Source: Corythucha ciliata
Taxonomy: Eukaryota > Arthropoda > Insecta > Hemiptera > Tingidae
Assembly (NCBI GenBank): GCA_038030265.1
Contig: CM075941.1
Location: 36,332,164-36,396,163 of the forward strand
Reading direction: 5' to 3'
DNA length: 64,000 bases
The translations under genes were made by a program, and so were the position numbers. Below, piece by piece: positions 24,497 to 36,190 of the stretch. Each line of letters begins with the position of its first letter. The stretch's first letter is position 1. The notes beneath the pieces were generated by a model, which worked only from the letters and a program-made list of their open reading frames with translations, did no database searches and had not been told where the DNA came from.

Positions 24497-24656
24497 CAGT
24501 TTTAATCAGAAAGATCAGTGTACCGCGATCCCCGAGTGATAAGAAGTTTCAAAAGTTTAGGAGGTAAACGGCTGTACAATGGAAGGGATAAGGGGAAGCT
24601 CTCAGTGAGAACTTAGGTGGAGATACGATGTTCTTCAATCTTTGGCTGGGCTATAG
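24497..24656. repeat. Uninterrupted copy A2 of the 160-bp sequence (hAT empty site)
   Basis: It begins CAGTTTTAATCAG and ends GGGCTATAG, like A1, and contains a single AATGGAAG where A1 has the 3-kb hAT element. Confidence 0.9.
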
Positions 24657-26520
24657 AGCCAAGTCCAAGGCGTCAAAACAGATGATTTTATTCCAACAAA
24701 AACTGATTTGATTTTTACTTAGGAGACTTTTAACTTAAGTAGCGACTATGAATACGGGTCTTAGCCACTGTCATTCAAAGGCTCTCGATTTCAAATGAAT
24801 GACAATTCCAAACTATTTCCATCTCGGAATGTTATGAATCAAGCGACTCTATCGAAAATCGTGATTCGACGCTCATTTTGGGCCAGAAGGAAGCATATTA
24901 TTTGATGTCACTCACTTGGTTTAGACTTGATGTCGTGTATTGCTATAATGTTTTCTTTGTTACAGCAGCACTCTACCTCTTAATTGGATGGTGGCCGTAA
25001 GTGAGGAAGACAGAATGAAGTCTCCGTGTTCAGGTTGTTCTGCTTTCTTGTGAACTGTTGGAACATGACGAAAGCCTATACCTAACGACAACAAAACAAA
25101 TCTTGCTTTTGGTAGGGAAAGATGGTTCTGTGTGAAATGGGTGGGGTGGGGGCTCGGAAATGAGAGAAGATTCTTTGATTGAAGTAGGAATGGTACCCCG
25201 GGGAGCGGGACCGAGAAGCAGCGAGGATTGAGGCGTAACATGTTCATTAAAGACGAAAAAGCAAACATCATTCGTCGCCTTTCTATATAAAGGTGGTTTT
25301 GTAATTGGATGTGTGTAATCTCCCTCCTCTTCCCACTACAAGAGCGATGTACGACTTCACCGTAAACGCAAAAAATAGAATTGCTCCTGAGTATGTTCTC
25401 CACTTCTCTTTCATCTGATACCCACGGAATATTTACGATAAAGCGCGCATTTCGTGGAGGCAAGTAAGTTTATACTACAGCACCGGATAAGCATAAAGCT
25501 GTATTTTACGTTCTCCCCGTCTACCTTTTCTTTACTTTTTTCCCCCTCAAGCTCCCTGTACCCCTGCCAAGCCCGCGGCTACAATATATTTTTCTTGCGT
25601 TTATTTAAAAAACGAGCCCGGCGCATCAAAAATTTACTTTCGAAAGAGTTACGATCCTGACTTCACTTTTTCTTCCTCTCTCAGTTGAGGTGAGTTTATT
25701 GTGTTATGTCTTTGTGCCCCGCCCTCAAGAGATGCGCGCTCTAACGATCAATCAAGTTCCTTTTTTTCTCCCCTTTAAAAATCCACCTCTGAAAAGAAAG
25801 ATGCGAATACATTCTCTTTGTTTAATGTCATCTTTTAGAACTTTTTAAACTTTCGATCAGTCAGGATATTAAGCCCTTTCCAATCCCCCGTTCACCTTCA
25901 TTCCAAATAAAATATTATAATTTTCCGCTTTAATTTCAAGTAAGAAGAATGAAATATAACATCTATCATTCTACAGGGTCTGCAACTTGAGTTGCGCTGA
26001 TTAAAAACACGTTTATCCTTTCTTGTCTATGTTGGACAGCGACGAATTTATTGCATCTCGCACACAGGGTGGGGAAGAAGCAGGTTTCAACGATTCAGGG
26101 AGTATGGGTTTAAATCGTTTCCTTTTAAACTTTAGCTCTGATCGTGAGAGTAAAATGTCGATCCTAGTTCCATCGGATTAATTTTTAAAGAATTCGTTGG
26201 TAAACGATGAAAAACACTATTCCAATTTTACATCGAACAAGCAATAAAACAAATAATTCCTCTTCCATTACCATTTTTTGAATTGTATTAAACCATTTTT
26301 AATCGTATACGCACAATTGCTGTTTTAAATTAGTTTTTTTATTTTTTCATTTTATTATTATTTTTTTATTATTATTATGGGCATCAACTGCTCAGGTTAT
26401 TAGCCATTAACTTCATTATTAAAATCACTATATTATACTATTATCTTTCATATATTTTAAATTTTACCGTAGTAGTTTATTTTCTTCAAATAGGTAATTA
26501 TTCTATCTATGTATGGCGAA
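24657..26520. other. No gene recognised
   Basis: A 167-codon minus-strand frame (24960-25463) has no recognisable domain and an unconvincing composition. 26200-26500 is very AT-rich. No repeat structure was detected. Confidence 0.4.
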
Positions 26521-26529
26521 TCGAATTTC

Positions 26530-27290
26530 AGTAAAGTGGCAAAATCCTGAGTAATTTGGCGCGTTCCCATCGTGGACAATCCACCACATGTTCTACTGAC
26601 AATACTTCAGAACCTTCCTCACAGGTCGGTCTAATTCGCCCAACCAAGTGGTCAGCATGGGTGGCCTTCGTATGGCCAATTCGTATTCGGGTTATAATAA
26701 TCTATTCATGACACAGTCGCTCATTGTCATGAATATGATTGAACATTTGAAAGTTAGGTATAATAGTTCTCACATTCGAAGTGCTGTTCTCCCATTTTTT
26801 TCGCCTAATGTTTAAGATTAATGACTTATTATAACGCTAGTAGTCTTGTAGCAGTACGTCATTCGGGGAGTTCGAAGAGTGGGTAAGTACCGAGCCAAGT
26901 CTCGCCTGCCCATCGGCATCGTCCTTGCCACGAATACCGTAGTGACTAGGAACCCAAATAAATCTTAATACTTTGTTCTGCGACAGTATGCCATGCACTT
27001 TCAAAAGTATATTTTTAACTAAATGTTCGTCTAGAATTTGTCACGCACACTCAATGAATCAGTTACAACATAAAACCGTGAGCAAGGCGAACCCAAACAG
27101 AAAGCTAAAGAAAAGTGGATGGCAAAAAGTTCTGCGGTGTAAACACTAGTAACATCTGGTAAGGAGAATTGGTGCGATTCTTGACCGAGCACAACATACG
27201 TACATCCAACTCCTTCGCTCGTTTTTGACCCATCGGTGTAAAGTGATTATGAAGGAACTCGTGAAATTTCGCCACACATTCTGCAGGAGT
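26530..27290 (-). pseudogene. RNase H and C-terminal zinc region of a decayed LINE ORF2
   Basis: Reading the minus strand from about 27245 gives YTDGSKTSEGVGC, then YTAELFAIH and VTDSLS, the three acidic signatures of a retrotransposon RNase H. Near 26640-26560 follows ADHLVGRIRPTCEEG and VEHVVDCPRW, the His/Cys-rich tail of I/R1-type ORF2 proteins. Stops and frameshifts separate these blocks. It continues the reverse transcriptase immediately upstream. RNase H in ORF2 points to the I/R1/Loa group rather than Jockey proper. Confidence 0.75.
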
Positions 27291-28690
27291 TATTTACTTT
27301 TTTGTTCGATCGTGAAATGAAAAATCCACTGATACACTAGGCAAAAGCCACGGTGGATCGATGGATTAGGAATCACCTGATGCTCCATACAATTTATCCG
27401 CCCCATGAGCTCACGGTATCGTATCGGTAGTGGCCGCGTTCTTGTAGGCAGATTTCGATATTCGTTGCACAGATCATCCTTCATAATCACATCATACATA
27501 AAGTGCCTTGTTTGATTTTTATGCTGCACATATAATTCAGTAGTAGGTGATTGCGGCGTAATTCTAGATTTGAGGTATGTGCGGAAAGCTCCAAGGGCTA
27601 TTCGAAGGCCTGTTTGGTAGATACAATTCAATGGCCTCAGCCAGGAACGTCCTGCAGAGCCATAAATAATACTCGCAAAATCAAGTTTTGGTCTTACGAG
27701 ACTTTGTAAAGGGGAAAGTAGCATCTTTGTAGACGCTCCCCACTTAACTAGCCAATACACGATAAAGCTTTAGATCAGCCGTGTAACGGTTGAAGACGTA
27801 TTGAATGTGATCCTTCCAGCGTAATTTTTCGTCAAACACAAGCCCGAGAAAACGATATTTGTTTGTATAGCCAATAGGCTCATTTCTGAGATAGAAAGTT
27901 GGAGGTTCGTGCACGCGTCTGAGCTGGCAAAAATGCACGGCTACTGTCTCGTTTGTAGAAAATGCAAGGCCACTTCTTTCAGCATTCGATTTCAAAGTAT
28001 TTATTGCTGCTTGCAGGCTCGCGCGTGCAACCTCGCAGTCTTCGGTAGATGACTCCCGAAAAATTGCAACATCATCTGCGTAGAACGAAATCTTCACGTC
28101 TTGGCTAATATTTTCTGTTAAATTATTAATGGCGCAGAGAAACAAAACGACACTCAGGACAGAGCCTTGGGGCACGCCTGTTTCCTGGCAATGCTCAGAT
28201 GACAGTTCAGTTCACACACGCACTTGAAATAAACGGTCGGAGAGAAAACTGCATAGAGTAGCTGGTAAGTTTCCCCTCAGTCCCCATGACTGGAGCTGTC
28301 TGAGAGCACCCAACCTCCAGATTCGGTCAAATGCACATTTAATGTCAAAAAACACAGCAAAAACGTGCCGACGGTTTAAAAAAGCATTTTGCACTATATT
28401 TTCCAAGTTGGCGACTTGATCGATAAGAGAATACCTTGCCCTGAAACCCGCTTGATGGGGATATAATAACTTATGTTCACTTAGGTGGTGAGAAAGACGA
28501 TAAGCCACCATGCTTTCGTACAGCTTCCCCATGCAAGAAGTTGGAGAAATCGGCTGATAACTTGCGGCTTCGCGGGTGTCCTTTCCTGGTTTATGTAATG
28601 ACACGATAATGGACCTTTTCTACGCCGAAGGGTAACAAACATTTCTCCAAATAGATTTGTACAATATCAACAGTTGACTTCGTCTCTCGG
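27290..28690 (-). pseudogene. Reverse transcriptase of a decayed LINE ORF2
   Basis: Three minus-strand frames cover the enzyme in order. 28604-28212 has SLHKPGKDTREAASYQPIS, LYPHQAGFR and AVFFDIKCAFDRIW. 28175-27744 has MPQGSVLS, the catalytic FYADDVAIF, and YRFLGLVFDEKLRWKDHI. 27760-27290 holds the thumb region and connector. An upstream piece, SIWRNVCYPSA, runs to about 28690 behind a stop. The apurinic-type endonuclease expected before it is missing: only ~500 bp of unrelated sequence separates this block from ORF1. The element is dead. Confidence 0.85.
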
Positions 28691-29196
28691 TGTCCAGATT
28701 CTTAAACATACTCTTAAACATATTCTTAAACTTAAGACACAAAAATAACACGCACACCACACGAAGGATTTCACCACAAAACTCAACACAGCCACCAATC
28801 AAGAAACAGAAAATAACGGACTTTATTGTCGAAGAAACACCTGCAAAGTGAAGGGAACATGGAAAACCCAGGGGGGGGGGAAGGATATATAAGGGGACAC
28901 AAACACGATGGTAGCTCAGTTTTCAGTGGACGTTCAAACACTGAAGATGCCGAACAGGTGAAACCGGTTTGTCTTGGACACACCTCAACAAGGTATGACT
29001 GACAGCGTAGGCAATACGGCTACTTATCTAATTTGTAATTCTAAACGACATTTTTCCTTTCCAGTTCCGTTTCTTTGTTTGTCAGCGACATCTTCATCAT
29101 TAGATTTTTGCGGCCGATCAACTCTTTCGTTTGACACGCTTTGTGATTTTCCTTTCAACTTGTCTTTTTTATTCTTAGATTTTACCTCCTCGAACC
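28691..29196. other. Unrecognised sequence replacing the LINE endonuclease
   Basis: Between ORF1 and the reverse transcriptase lie ~500 bp with no endonuclease motif, including a G10 tract near 28871. A deletion of at least ~1 kb, or replacement, must have occurred. Confidence 0.45.
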
Positions 29197-30766
29197 TTAG
29201 ATTTTAACCTCTTCTTCAGAGGCGTTATTTTTTGTGGATCCATTTTTACCACAATTAGTTTCGGGCCCACTTCCGTTATTTTCTTTATCAGGGAAAGTCC
29301 TTCCAATTCTCTGGTTTTCTAGCTCCATTGGCTCCGAACGTGGCAATGATTTTAGTGCCTTTCGTGACTGCGAACGAGTAACTCTCGTGCCCTCTTGACC
29401 CATCATTTGCTCACCCAAGTAGGTTTTCCCACTAAAGTCGATTCCGGTCGTGTATCCTGTGTCTCGAGAAATAATCTCGTTTTCGTCGGACTTAGCTCGA
29501 TTACTCGCATCAAGCGCTGCCTTGTTTAATCAATTTTTTTTATAGTTGGGGCTGGTCTTTTTCAGCTTTGGGTAGTTGGCCAGAGTTCGATCAGGTCTGA
29601 CGGCCTGAGAATACGCGGTACCTTCTCTGACGTACCCTTCTTCTTCTTCAATCTTCCTCTTTGCCCATCGAAGTAGGAGCATTTAAGCTTGATCTTGAGG
29701 GCTAGAACTTCTCTTTCTCTTTTCAGAGCTTCGCACTCCCTTGCAGTTCACGCAAATGAAGAGCAGAACACTTCTACCTTCATGCCTTGGTTTTCCACAC
29801 CTACATGTGTCCACAACAGATCGGCACGTCTCCTGTTTATGCCCATACTTCTGACACTTTAAGAAAATATTCGGTGCTGGTACATATTGCCTCACTCTGA
29901 ATCTGATAGAGGCAGCTTCAATAATTTCAGGAAGACACCCTCCTTTAAATGCTAGTACCGCTGTCTTTGTGTTAACTTTGATGCCATCCACATTTTTCTT
30001 GATAATCATTGCACTAAGTACCCCAAACCCTTCTAATGCTTCAGTAATCTCATCGTCTTTAGCGAAGAGAATCTCCTGGTGAGAAATTACTTATCTAGTG
30101 GTATTGAGATGCATTGGAGCATCCGTCTGAACTTCCTGCTCCGTGACGGAGTTCAATGCCTTCAGATTCTCCGCCTGTTTGTGATCGACAGCCTCCACAA
30201 TTAAATTACCATCCCTCATTTTTCTGATCGATGCCACTTTTCCTTCGATATTCTAAAAATAGAGACTTCTTTAAAAGTATTTCAAGTGCCTTTTATTACA
30301 ATGAATTTTTCATCATTGTCAGCTTTCTTCGTTTCAGCTCTAGGTGAAAACAAAGATTTCCTTTTCACCTTCTTAACATTTCGATTAGGCATGTTACAGT
30401 CTCTCCTGGTTCAAACGCTTCTGTTACGTACATTATTTTTCCGCTTCCTTTCAGGCTCCGAGCCTATCGCAGAGCCAAGAGATTCCGTACTCGTCGTTAA
30501 TCCTTTTTCCTTTACTATTCTTCCTAAAGTCTAACTAAGAAAAGAAGTGCGGTTTATTAATTCTCCGAAGCTCTCCTTTCGTTTAGGGGCCCGGTTGGTG
30601 TGCTCGGGGTAGTGTTAGTGATAGTGACCGTCTCACCAGCACACCCGTCATTGCCAAAATATTTTTCAGGCTTGGTTCCCGTAATCGCGCCAGATTCGCC
30701 CAGTGGGTCCTGACCTCCCACTGGGTTGCCATAAATCAGTCCGTCTTTTTCCTTGGTTTGCTCCAT
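29197..30766 (-). pseudogene. LINE ORF1 (gag-like nucleic-acid-binding protein), broken
   Basis: A start at 30766 (MEQTKEKDG) opens an N-terminal piece. Around 30240-30010 the minus strand reads IRKMRDGNLIVEAVD, KQAENLKALNSV, then GFGVLSAMIIKK, the RRM-like region of LINE ORF1. At 30009-29683 there is a zinc-knuckle area (KCQKYGHKQETC, CRCGKPRH, CVNCKG) in which the first cysteine of the first knuckle is lost. A charged tail continues to 29197. Several stops and frameshifts break it. ORF1 would coat the LINE RNA. It belongs with the reverse transcriptase at 27290-28690. Confidence 0.75.
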
Positions 30767-31330
30767 TTGTGTGCATTTTAACCCTATTGCCAGGGCGGGC
30801 GAGACTTCTCTAACCCTGAGTCCAAGTGCCGCGTCCTATCCAGGTCAGCAACAATTCTGGTCGGGGGAGGGGATGTTTGGAACGTGAAAAAAAGAAGGTG
30901 GGAAGAGGATTGAGTTGAAGGGGGGGAGGCCAAATAAGGCCTTGGGGATGAGCGCAGGGTTTGGAGAGATCCTGCACCCAGGCTACAGGATTCCCGGGTT
31001 TGCCAGGCCCGTATTGACACCAAGGTGCCAACCTGCGAGGTTCGGGGTGCCTGTAGCTGTCGAGGCCCGACCCCCGGCTTTTCTGTTAGGGCAAGGTCCC
31101 TTAGGCGGTTGCCTTTCCTGGCTAACGGGACCACCCTTAGAGATAATCGTAACTACTAGAGGGGGCATTGAATGCGCAAACAAGTATAAACTGGGGCGAG
31201 GATTAATGTCATCCGGATATCGTTGCGGCTCCGTGGGTCTCTTCCCATTGGCTGTCTCAAAAGGTGGGGTTTCAAAAAGTCCCTCTTCACACCATCCACA
31301 TCCCCACAGGTACTTCTTCAAGCAATAGCA
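30767..31330 (-). other. Probable 5' untranslated region of the minus-strand LINE
   Basis: This GC-richer stretch precedes ORF1 on the minus strand and has no coding motif. The 5' boundary (near 31330) is inferred from the change in base composition only. Confidence 0.35.
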
Positions 31331-31559
31331 AGGGATTTTCGGAGCTAACTCAAGCTCTTGGTGACGTCAATCTTGGACCGCTGCGCAATAGACAATTCAA
31401 GCTCTAGTTATATTATCTCTATATGGGACCACCTACCCGCCTCTTTAAGTCGCCTTTTACGACACGCAGAGGATACGGTGGATTATTATGTCTCCTCCAC
31501 CCCCACCCACAGGAGGTCAGGATACAAATTAGTACAGGAAATAAAGCTCAAAAAGGGCA

Positions 31560-32735
31560 GAATACCGGCAAAATTCGACCCAACTTCAAATGTTGCTTTA
31601 AAAATTATTTTTGATGCAAACTTCTAGAATTTGAAGAGTCTGCAACGATACGGGGTGGCGAACATCCTTTTAAGGAAGGGTAGACGTTGGCCTACTCAAC
31701 AACAACAACAAATTTGTTGGTGAACAAATTTGCCCGAACGGGGTCAGTACTATGTAGTTTTGTGTGCCGAGTCGATAAAAATAAACCAGAAGTCCGTCCA
31801 ACGATTAGTTTTTGAGTTATGACGTAAATTGTAAAAAAAAAAAAACTGGTTTTTGGCTTAATTATTACCCAAAAAATCCTCACGTCCAACGTTCAGCAAT
31901 GCAGTTGACGTAGATGTGATTTCTGAAGAAGTTTTTGGCGCTGAATCAAATACATGGTGGCTCGTTTCTCAGGGATCAATATTCTTTTAGTTACTAACGA
32001 AAATACATGGAAAAACAAGTTTTTCCCTATACTTCAATGTGCTATGAAAATGTGTATCAAGAGTTTGGACAGAACTATGTTCACTGATCTTACGTAGTTT
32101 TTTGTGCTGAATCGAATGAGTGTTTGCAGGGATCGCTGGGGGTCAATATAGTTTCTGAGACACACCCATCATAAATATAAGAACAATTCCTTTTAAAATG
32201 CTGGAGATGAACTGCGTACGATGAGAGAAAATGGCCAGTCTTGCCTAAATCATTATACAAATTTTTTAGAGCACAATTAAGTATTCACAAAATCGTAGTT
32301 TCTCGGGTATTTTCTTTCATAACTCAAATAATATTGATCTCAGAGAGTCGAGCTACCATGAATTTGATTCACCACCAAAAACAACTTATTCAGAAACTAC
32401 ATAATGAAACGACTTAGGGCGTGAGGATTTTAATAAACTAATCGAGCCAAAAACAACGTTTTTTCGTACAAATTACGCCATAACTTGAGAAGTAATCAGC
32501 CCACGGACTTGGCGCTAATTTTTACCAACTCAGCATACACAACCGCATAAGATTAGTTACTTCGTTTGGGTGATTTTTTTCATCCCTTGTAGGGGTGAGT
32601 TGGCCAACGTATACCCGCCCTTAAAAATAGGTTCACCACTCCGTATGGTTGTGGACTCTTCGAATCCTCAAAGTTTACATCAAAAGGAATTTTTTAAACA
32701 CACATTCGAAATTGGGCTGAATTTTTGCCGCTATT
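31560..32735. mobile_element. Long-inverted-repeat (foldback-like) element, ~1.2 kb
   Basis: Arms of ~300 bp, 31560-31860 and 32430-32735, are diverged reverse complements. Paired landmarks run from the outside in: GGCAAAATTCGACCCAA, TTTTGATGCAAACTT, GAAGAGTC, ACGGGGTGG, GACGTTGGCC, AGTCCGT, GAGTTATGACGTAAATTGTA and AAAATCCTCACG. The centre has no gene. No TSD was found; a hAT fragment abuts the right arm. Confidence 0.7.
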
Positions 32736-32737
32736 TA

Positions 32738-33350
32738 TTTCGATAAAGACCGGGACCGGACCTAACCGAAGGCCGCACCGAAAAAAAAGTTTCAGGACCG
32801 GACCGGACCGAAAAGGACCGATTTTCTCTTGAGTCTATTTAAAACGTCGCTGGAAAACATTCACAAAATAATAATTTGAATCTGATTATATAAAAGTAAT
32901 GATCCTTGACTCACAATGCTTTATGTATGAATTTTGTGGGCTATTAAGCCCAAAAACGCCTCACTTTTGAAGGGAATAAATTTGCAGCACGTTTAAACAG
33001 CCGATCCAAGAGTAGGGATAACGACAGGATTACCCCTAATAGGGCAGTAGGGATAGTCAAATCGCTGAAAATTGGTGTGGGGAGGGTGGAAATAACTAGG
33101 GGTTATTCTCGGGTCTCCGATCCACTCTTTGATGCTTGTGTACCTATGTCACGGCATTCCATTTGAACAAACTTGCACGCTGTTCTTACACGAAACGAAT
33201 CCCTATAGCGATTTTCTGTTTTTCTCCATAATTCATTTAAGGACCGACTTTCTTTTCGGTCCGGTCCTCACAAAAAGACCGGACCGGAACATTTCACAGC
33301 CCGGACCGAAGACCGGTCCGGGCTTAATACCGGAACCGGTTTCATCCCTA
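32738..33350. mobile_element. Diverged sister of the 2973-3557 hAT element
   Basis: The right end CCGGAACCGGTTTCATCCCTA-type terminus is intact at 33350. Interior phrases (ATTTTGTGGG, GCAGCACGTTTA, AAATCGCTGAAAA, GGTCTCCGATCC) match the first copy in order. The first ~25 bp of the left terminus are missing where it meets the long-inverted-repeat element, so the left TSD is lost. Confidence 0.8.
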
Positions 33351-35124
33351 TTTATCTCCTGTACTATATGTGTAATACTGGGGAATTTTGAACACAAACC
33401 GAATAACACCAAGATTCGATGCTCAAGCTTTTATTGAGAATCGAAAACTAAGTCGATTCCAATATAACGAACGCTGAACTTTTAGCTACAAAATATTGTT
33501 TTCCGTGAGAACACGAGAAGTGGAGTCCGCAGAGTATAGAACGCGACTGCCTCGCAGGACAGTTTACAAAAAAAGATTTAAACAGAGATGAGAAATAAAT
33601 TAGAAGAAAGAAGTAAAAGGATCAAAGTCCAACAATAAGGTTCGAAGACTGGCGAGAAAATAAAAAAAGTTGCAATGGATTTCGGAGATATCAGAGGTGC
33701 CTGCCCTTCCTTCAAGGCTCCTACTGAGTGAGATCGTTCAGAGGAGAGAAACACAGGGCTTTCTCGCCATTCGTTGTAACTGGATTATAGAGTTAAGAGC
33801 GAGAGATTTGAAGTTGATGGTAGTGGTTGCAGCTCTTATGGAATAGAGGGATAGGGAAGAGGAGAGGTTGTTTGTTGAGGCAGATTGAAAACCCTCGTTG
33901 AATCAAGAGGTAAAGGGGTATTCCACTTGACGAGTTCGTCGTCGACCTGATTAGCTCATATAGTATACTGTGCATCGACGCCCGAAGAAAAAACCACGAG
34001 TTGAAAAAAAAAAAAGTTTGGTGTTCAGAACCTCCTTTTCCAACTGAATGTTTTCGAGTAGATCTATTCTACTTGAAAGCGAGCAATAAACAAGTGTGTA
34101 GGTGTTGGTTTTCACAAGAAATTTCGAAAGCAGGGCTTCTGACCCGTGAAATTAAGCAGAATCAATACATTTTTTTTTTTTTTTCGTTCGTAAGCCAAAA
34201 TTACTTGAATACATTTTCTTGGGAAATACCATACAAAGAAACATGATATGCAGAAAATTGACATCGCTTGCTCTATGCTGCGTGGAGAAATTCGCTAGCG
34301 AAACTTACTTTGTAGTACTAGTTCGTGTACTGTGTGTATGTACTGTAATTTCTCCCCATTACGTACTCGTAGAACTTTTAAAGACCCCAGTAAATGAATA
34401 ACGTCTTATTATGATTTTTTTTAATGAGCATCAACTTATACGGTTATTACCCCTCTCCTTATTAATCATCGAATAATTAGATTCGGAGTTAATTAAGACC
34501 TGCGAAGCAAACGCTATAGGAATAGATCTTTCACTCCCAGCATCTGGAAACTTATCCAGATCATGATAAAATTTTAAAGGCTCATTCGGCAAACTTTTCT
34601 TCATTCGGCAAGTTACCTTGCGGGGGGGGGGGAAGTAAGTACTTTTCGAGCAATTACATAATTTGTGCAGGAATCTGTGGGAAAGTACTTGGAGCTGAAT
34701 TTCGGGATCATGATAACAATTTAAAGGCTCATTCGGCAAGCTTTTCAGTACGAGTGAGTTCTAAACAGGAAAACAGCTTATTATAAACAGAAAAAGGCAT
34801 GAATGTAACCCCCGATCCTTTGTTAATTTCCATATCCATTCCATATCCTTCGAGTAAGAAACTTGGACTTTGAATGGCTAACGGCTTAAAGACGACGACG
34901 CCAATGAGGATATATGTCAACAGAGTATTTTTCATTCTCTTCTTTTCTGCATCCTTGCCGTCCAATTCATTTGTCTCGACGTTGGCTTAACAGAGCTAGG
35001 TGTCTCACTTTTAATGAACATTTCCGACACTTGTACAATTTGTATCTACATTTTTCCGTGGTATGATTTCTCCTTCCGCAGTGAGAGGTGAGAGCACACA
35101 TACTTTCGGTTGAATCGCCGCCAG
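33351..35124. other. No gene recognised; one ~170-bp diverged tandem repeat
   Basis: The phrase GATCATGATAAAATTTTAAA followed by GGCTCATTCGGCAAACTTTTC at about 34560 recurs at about 34709 (GGCTCATTCGGCAAGCTTTTC), with a G11 tract between. Everything else lacks coding or repeat signal. Confidence 0.45.
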
Positions 35125-35455
35125 ATAGTTACTAATTATAATAATTATAGTGGGCCCCGGGTTTCAAACCCGGCAGGCGCCACAACCTCCTTTGAGCTCA
35201 TACGCCGTACCCTGATCCAACTGTGCACTTCACACCCGTACTACAACGCGGGCGTTTCGGTCGGTGCGCGGTTTGTTGAACGCACACCACCCACACGCGT
35301 TTGTTGAACGCCCACACGAAGCTGAGTACGCCGTGTCACAGCTAGCCGACGTCTTATATATCAAAATGGGCAATAGCTAGATTCGAACCCGGGCCCGTTG
35401 GGTTGTGAAAGCGAGTATTGTATCCATTACACAAAGTGCTGGGCACATGGCCAGC
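35125..35455 (-). mobile_element. tRNA-derived SINE-like element (minus strand)
   Basis: On the minus strand the head at 35455-35365 has a B-box-like GGGTTCGAATCT and an A-box-like TGTGTAATGGAT at pol III spacing. A tRNA cloverleaf does not close (acceptor and T stems mispair), so this is not a tRNA gene. The body runs to lower coordinates and ends in an ATAATT-rich tail near 35135. A palindrome CCGGGTTTCAAACCCGG lies at 35157. A second, truncated copy is part of the 987-bp duplication (from 37663). Confidence 0.5.
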
Positions 35456-36190
35456 AGACGGAAATATTCGTATTCAGCTTAAAAAAAAAAAAAAAAAAAA
35501 ACTATCGAGTGAGATTATGAATATGTTCCTACGGTTGGATTCATGTCCCAAATACGGGAATTCCCCACTGAGGGTAACCGCCCCTGGCAGACTCGCAGAC
35601 GCCGGCCGACGCACATATTCACGTCCCAAGTATTTTGACTGCCCACTGAGGGCAAACGCCCCTGGCAGACACTCATATCCGTATTCAGCTCTAAAACGCC
35701 TACCAAACGAGCCAGGTTATAAGACTATTTAACCTTTGACGGGAAATCAACTGCGGCGATTAAAACATGGTGTATGATTTGCAATCCAAGAAAGTATTCA
35801 TTCCATTTCTGCGTAAAGCCAACTCAGTCATTTTTGTCAGCCTTTCGAAGATTCATCTCCAGAAGAGGCAAGCCATTCAAAATGTACACAGACATACACC
35901 GCCACCACCTTTAAGGGAGCTGCCAATCAATTCCGACTGTTACAAGAACTTGTAGTTCAATCTCAGGATGGCCTGGAGGCTATTCAAAATTTTGCAAGCA
36001 GCAGTGAAGCGCCGCTGTGAGGATCTCCCTGCTTTCCGGAATTCTCCTTCATTGCCCGACTCATCGTCCATTACGACTCTCCTTCGTTCTGCTCGGAGGG
36101 ACTTTCGTGACAGCGTTATTAATGCAAAGAAGGCCTATAATGATTATTTACTGAAAAATACCAGTGATTTTAACAAAACGGTATGGAGGG
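35204..36190. repeat. 987-bp direct repeat, copy 1
   Basis: This copy is identical by eye, with no length change even in the A tract (35480-35500), to 37663-38649; the offset is 2459 throughout. It includes part of the SINE, two 78-bp tandem units around 35545-35700, and the 5' part of the CR1-like LINE frame (35968-36190). It ends at GTATGGAGGG, exactly where the poly(T) of the minus-strand LINE begins. Confidence 0.95.

Noticed and set aside
24960..25463. 167-codon minus-strand open frame
   Set aside because: No recognisable domain, no splice or start context, and low-complexity stretches; length alone is not convincing in this window.
29974..30534. Plus-strand frames opposite LINE ORF1
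   Set aside because: They are mirror frames of a minus-strand coding region with clear ORF1 motifs.
35365..35455. Possible tRNA gene on the minus strand
   Set aside because: A and B boxes are present, but acceptor and T stems do not pair, so it is reported as a SINE head.
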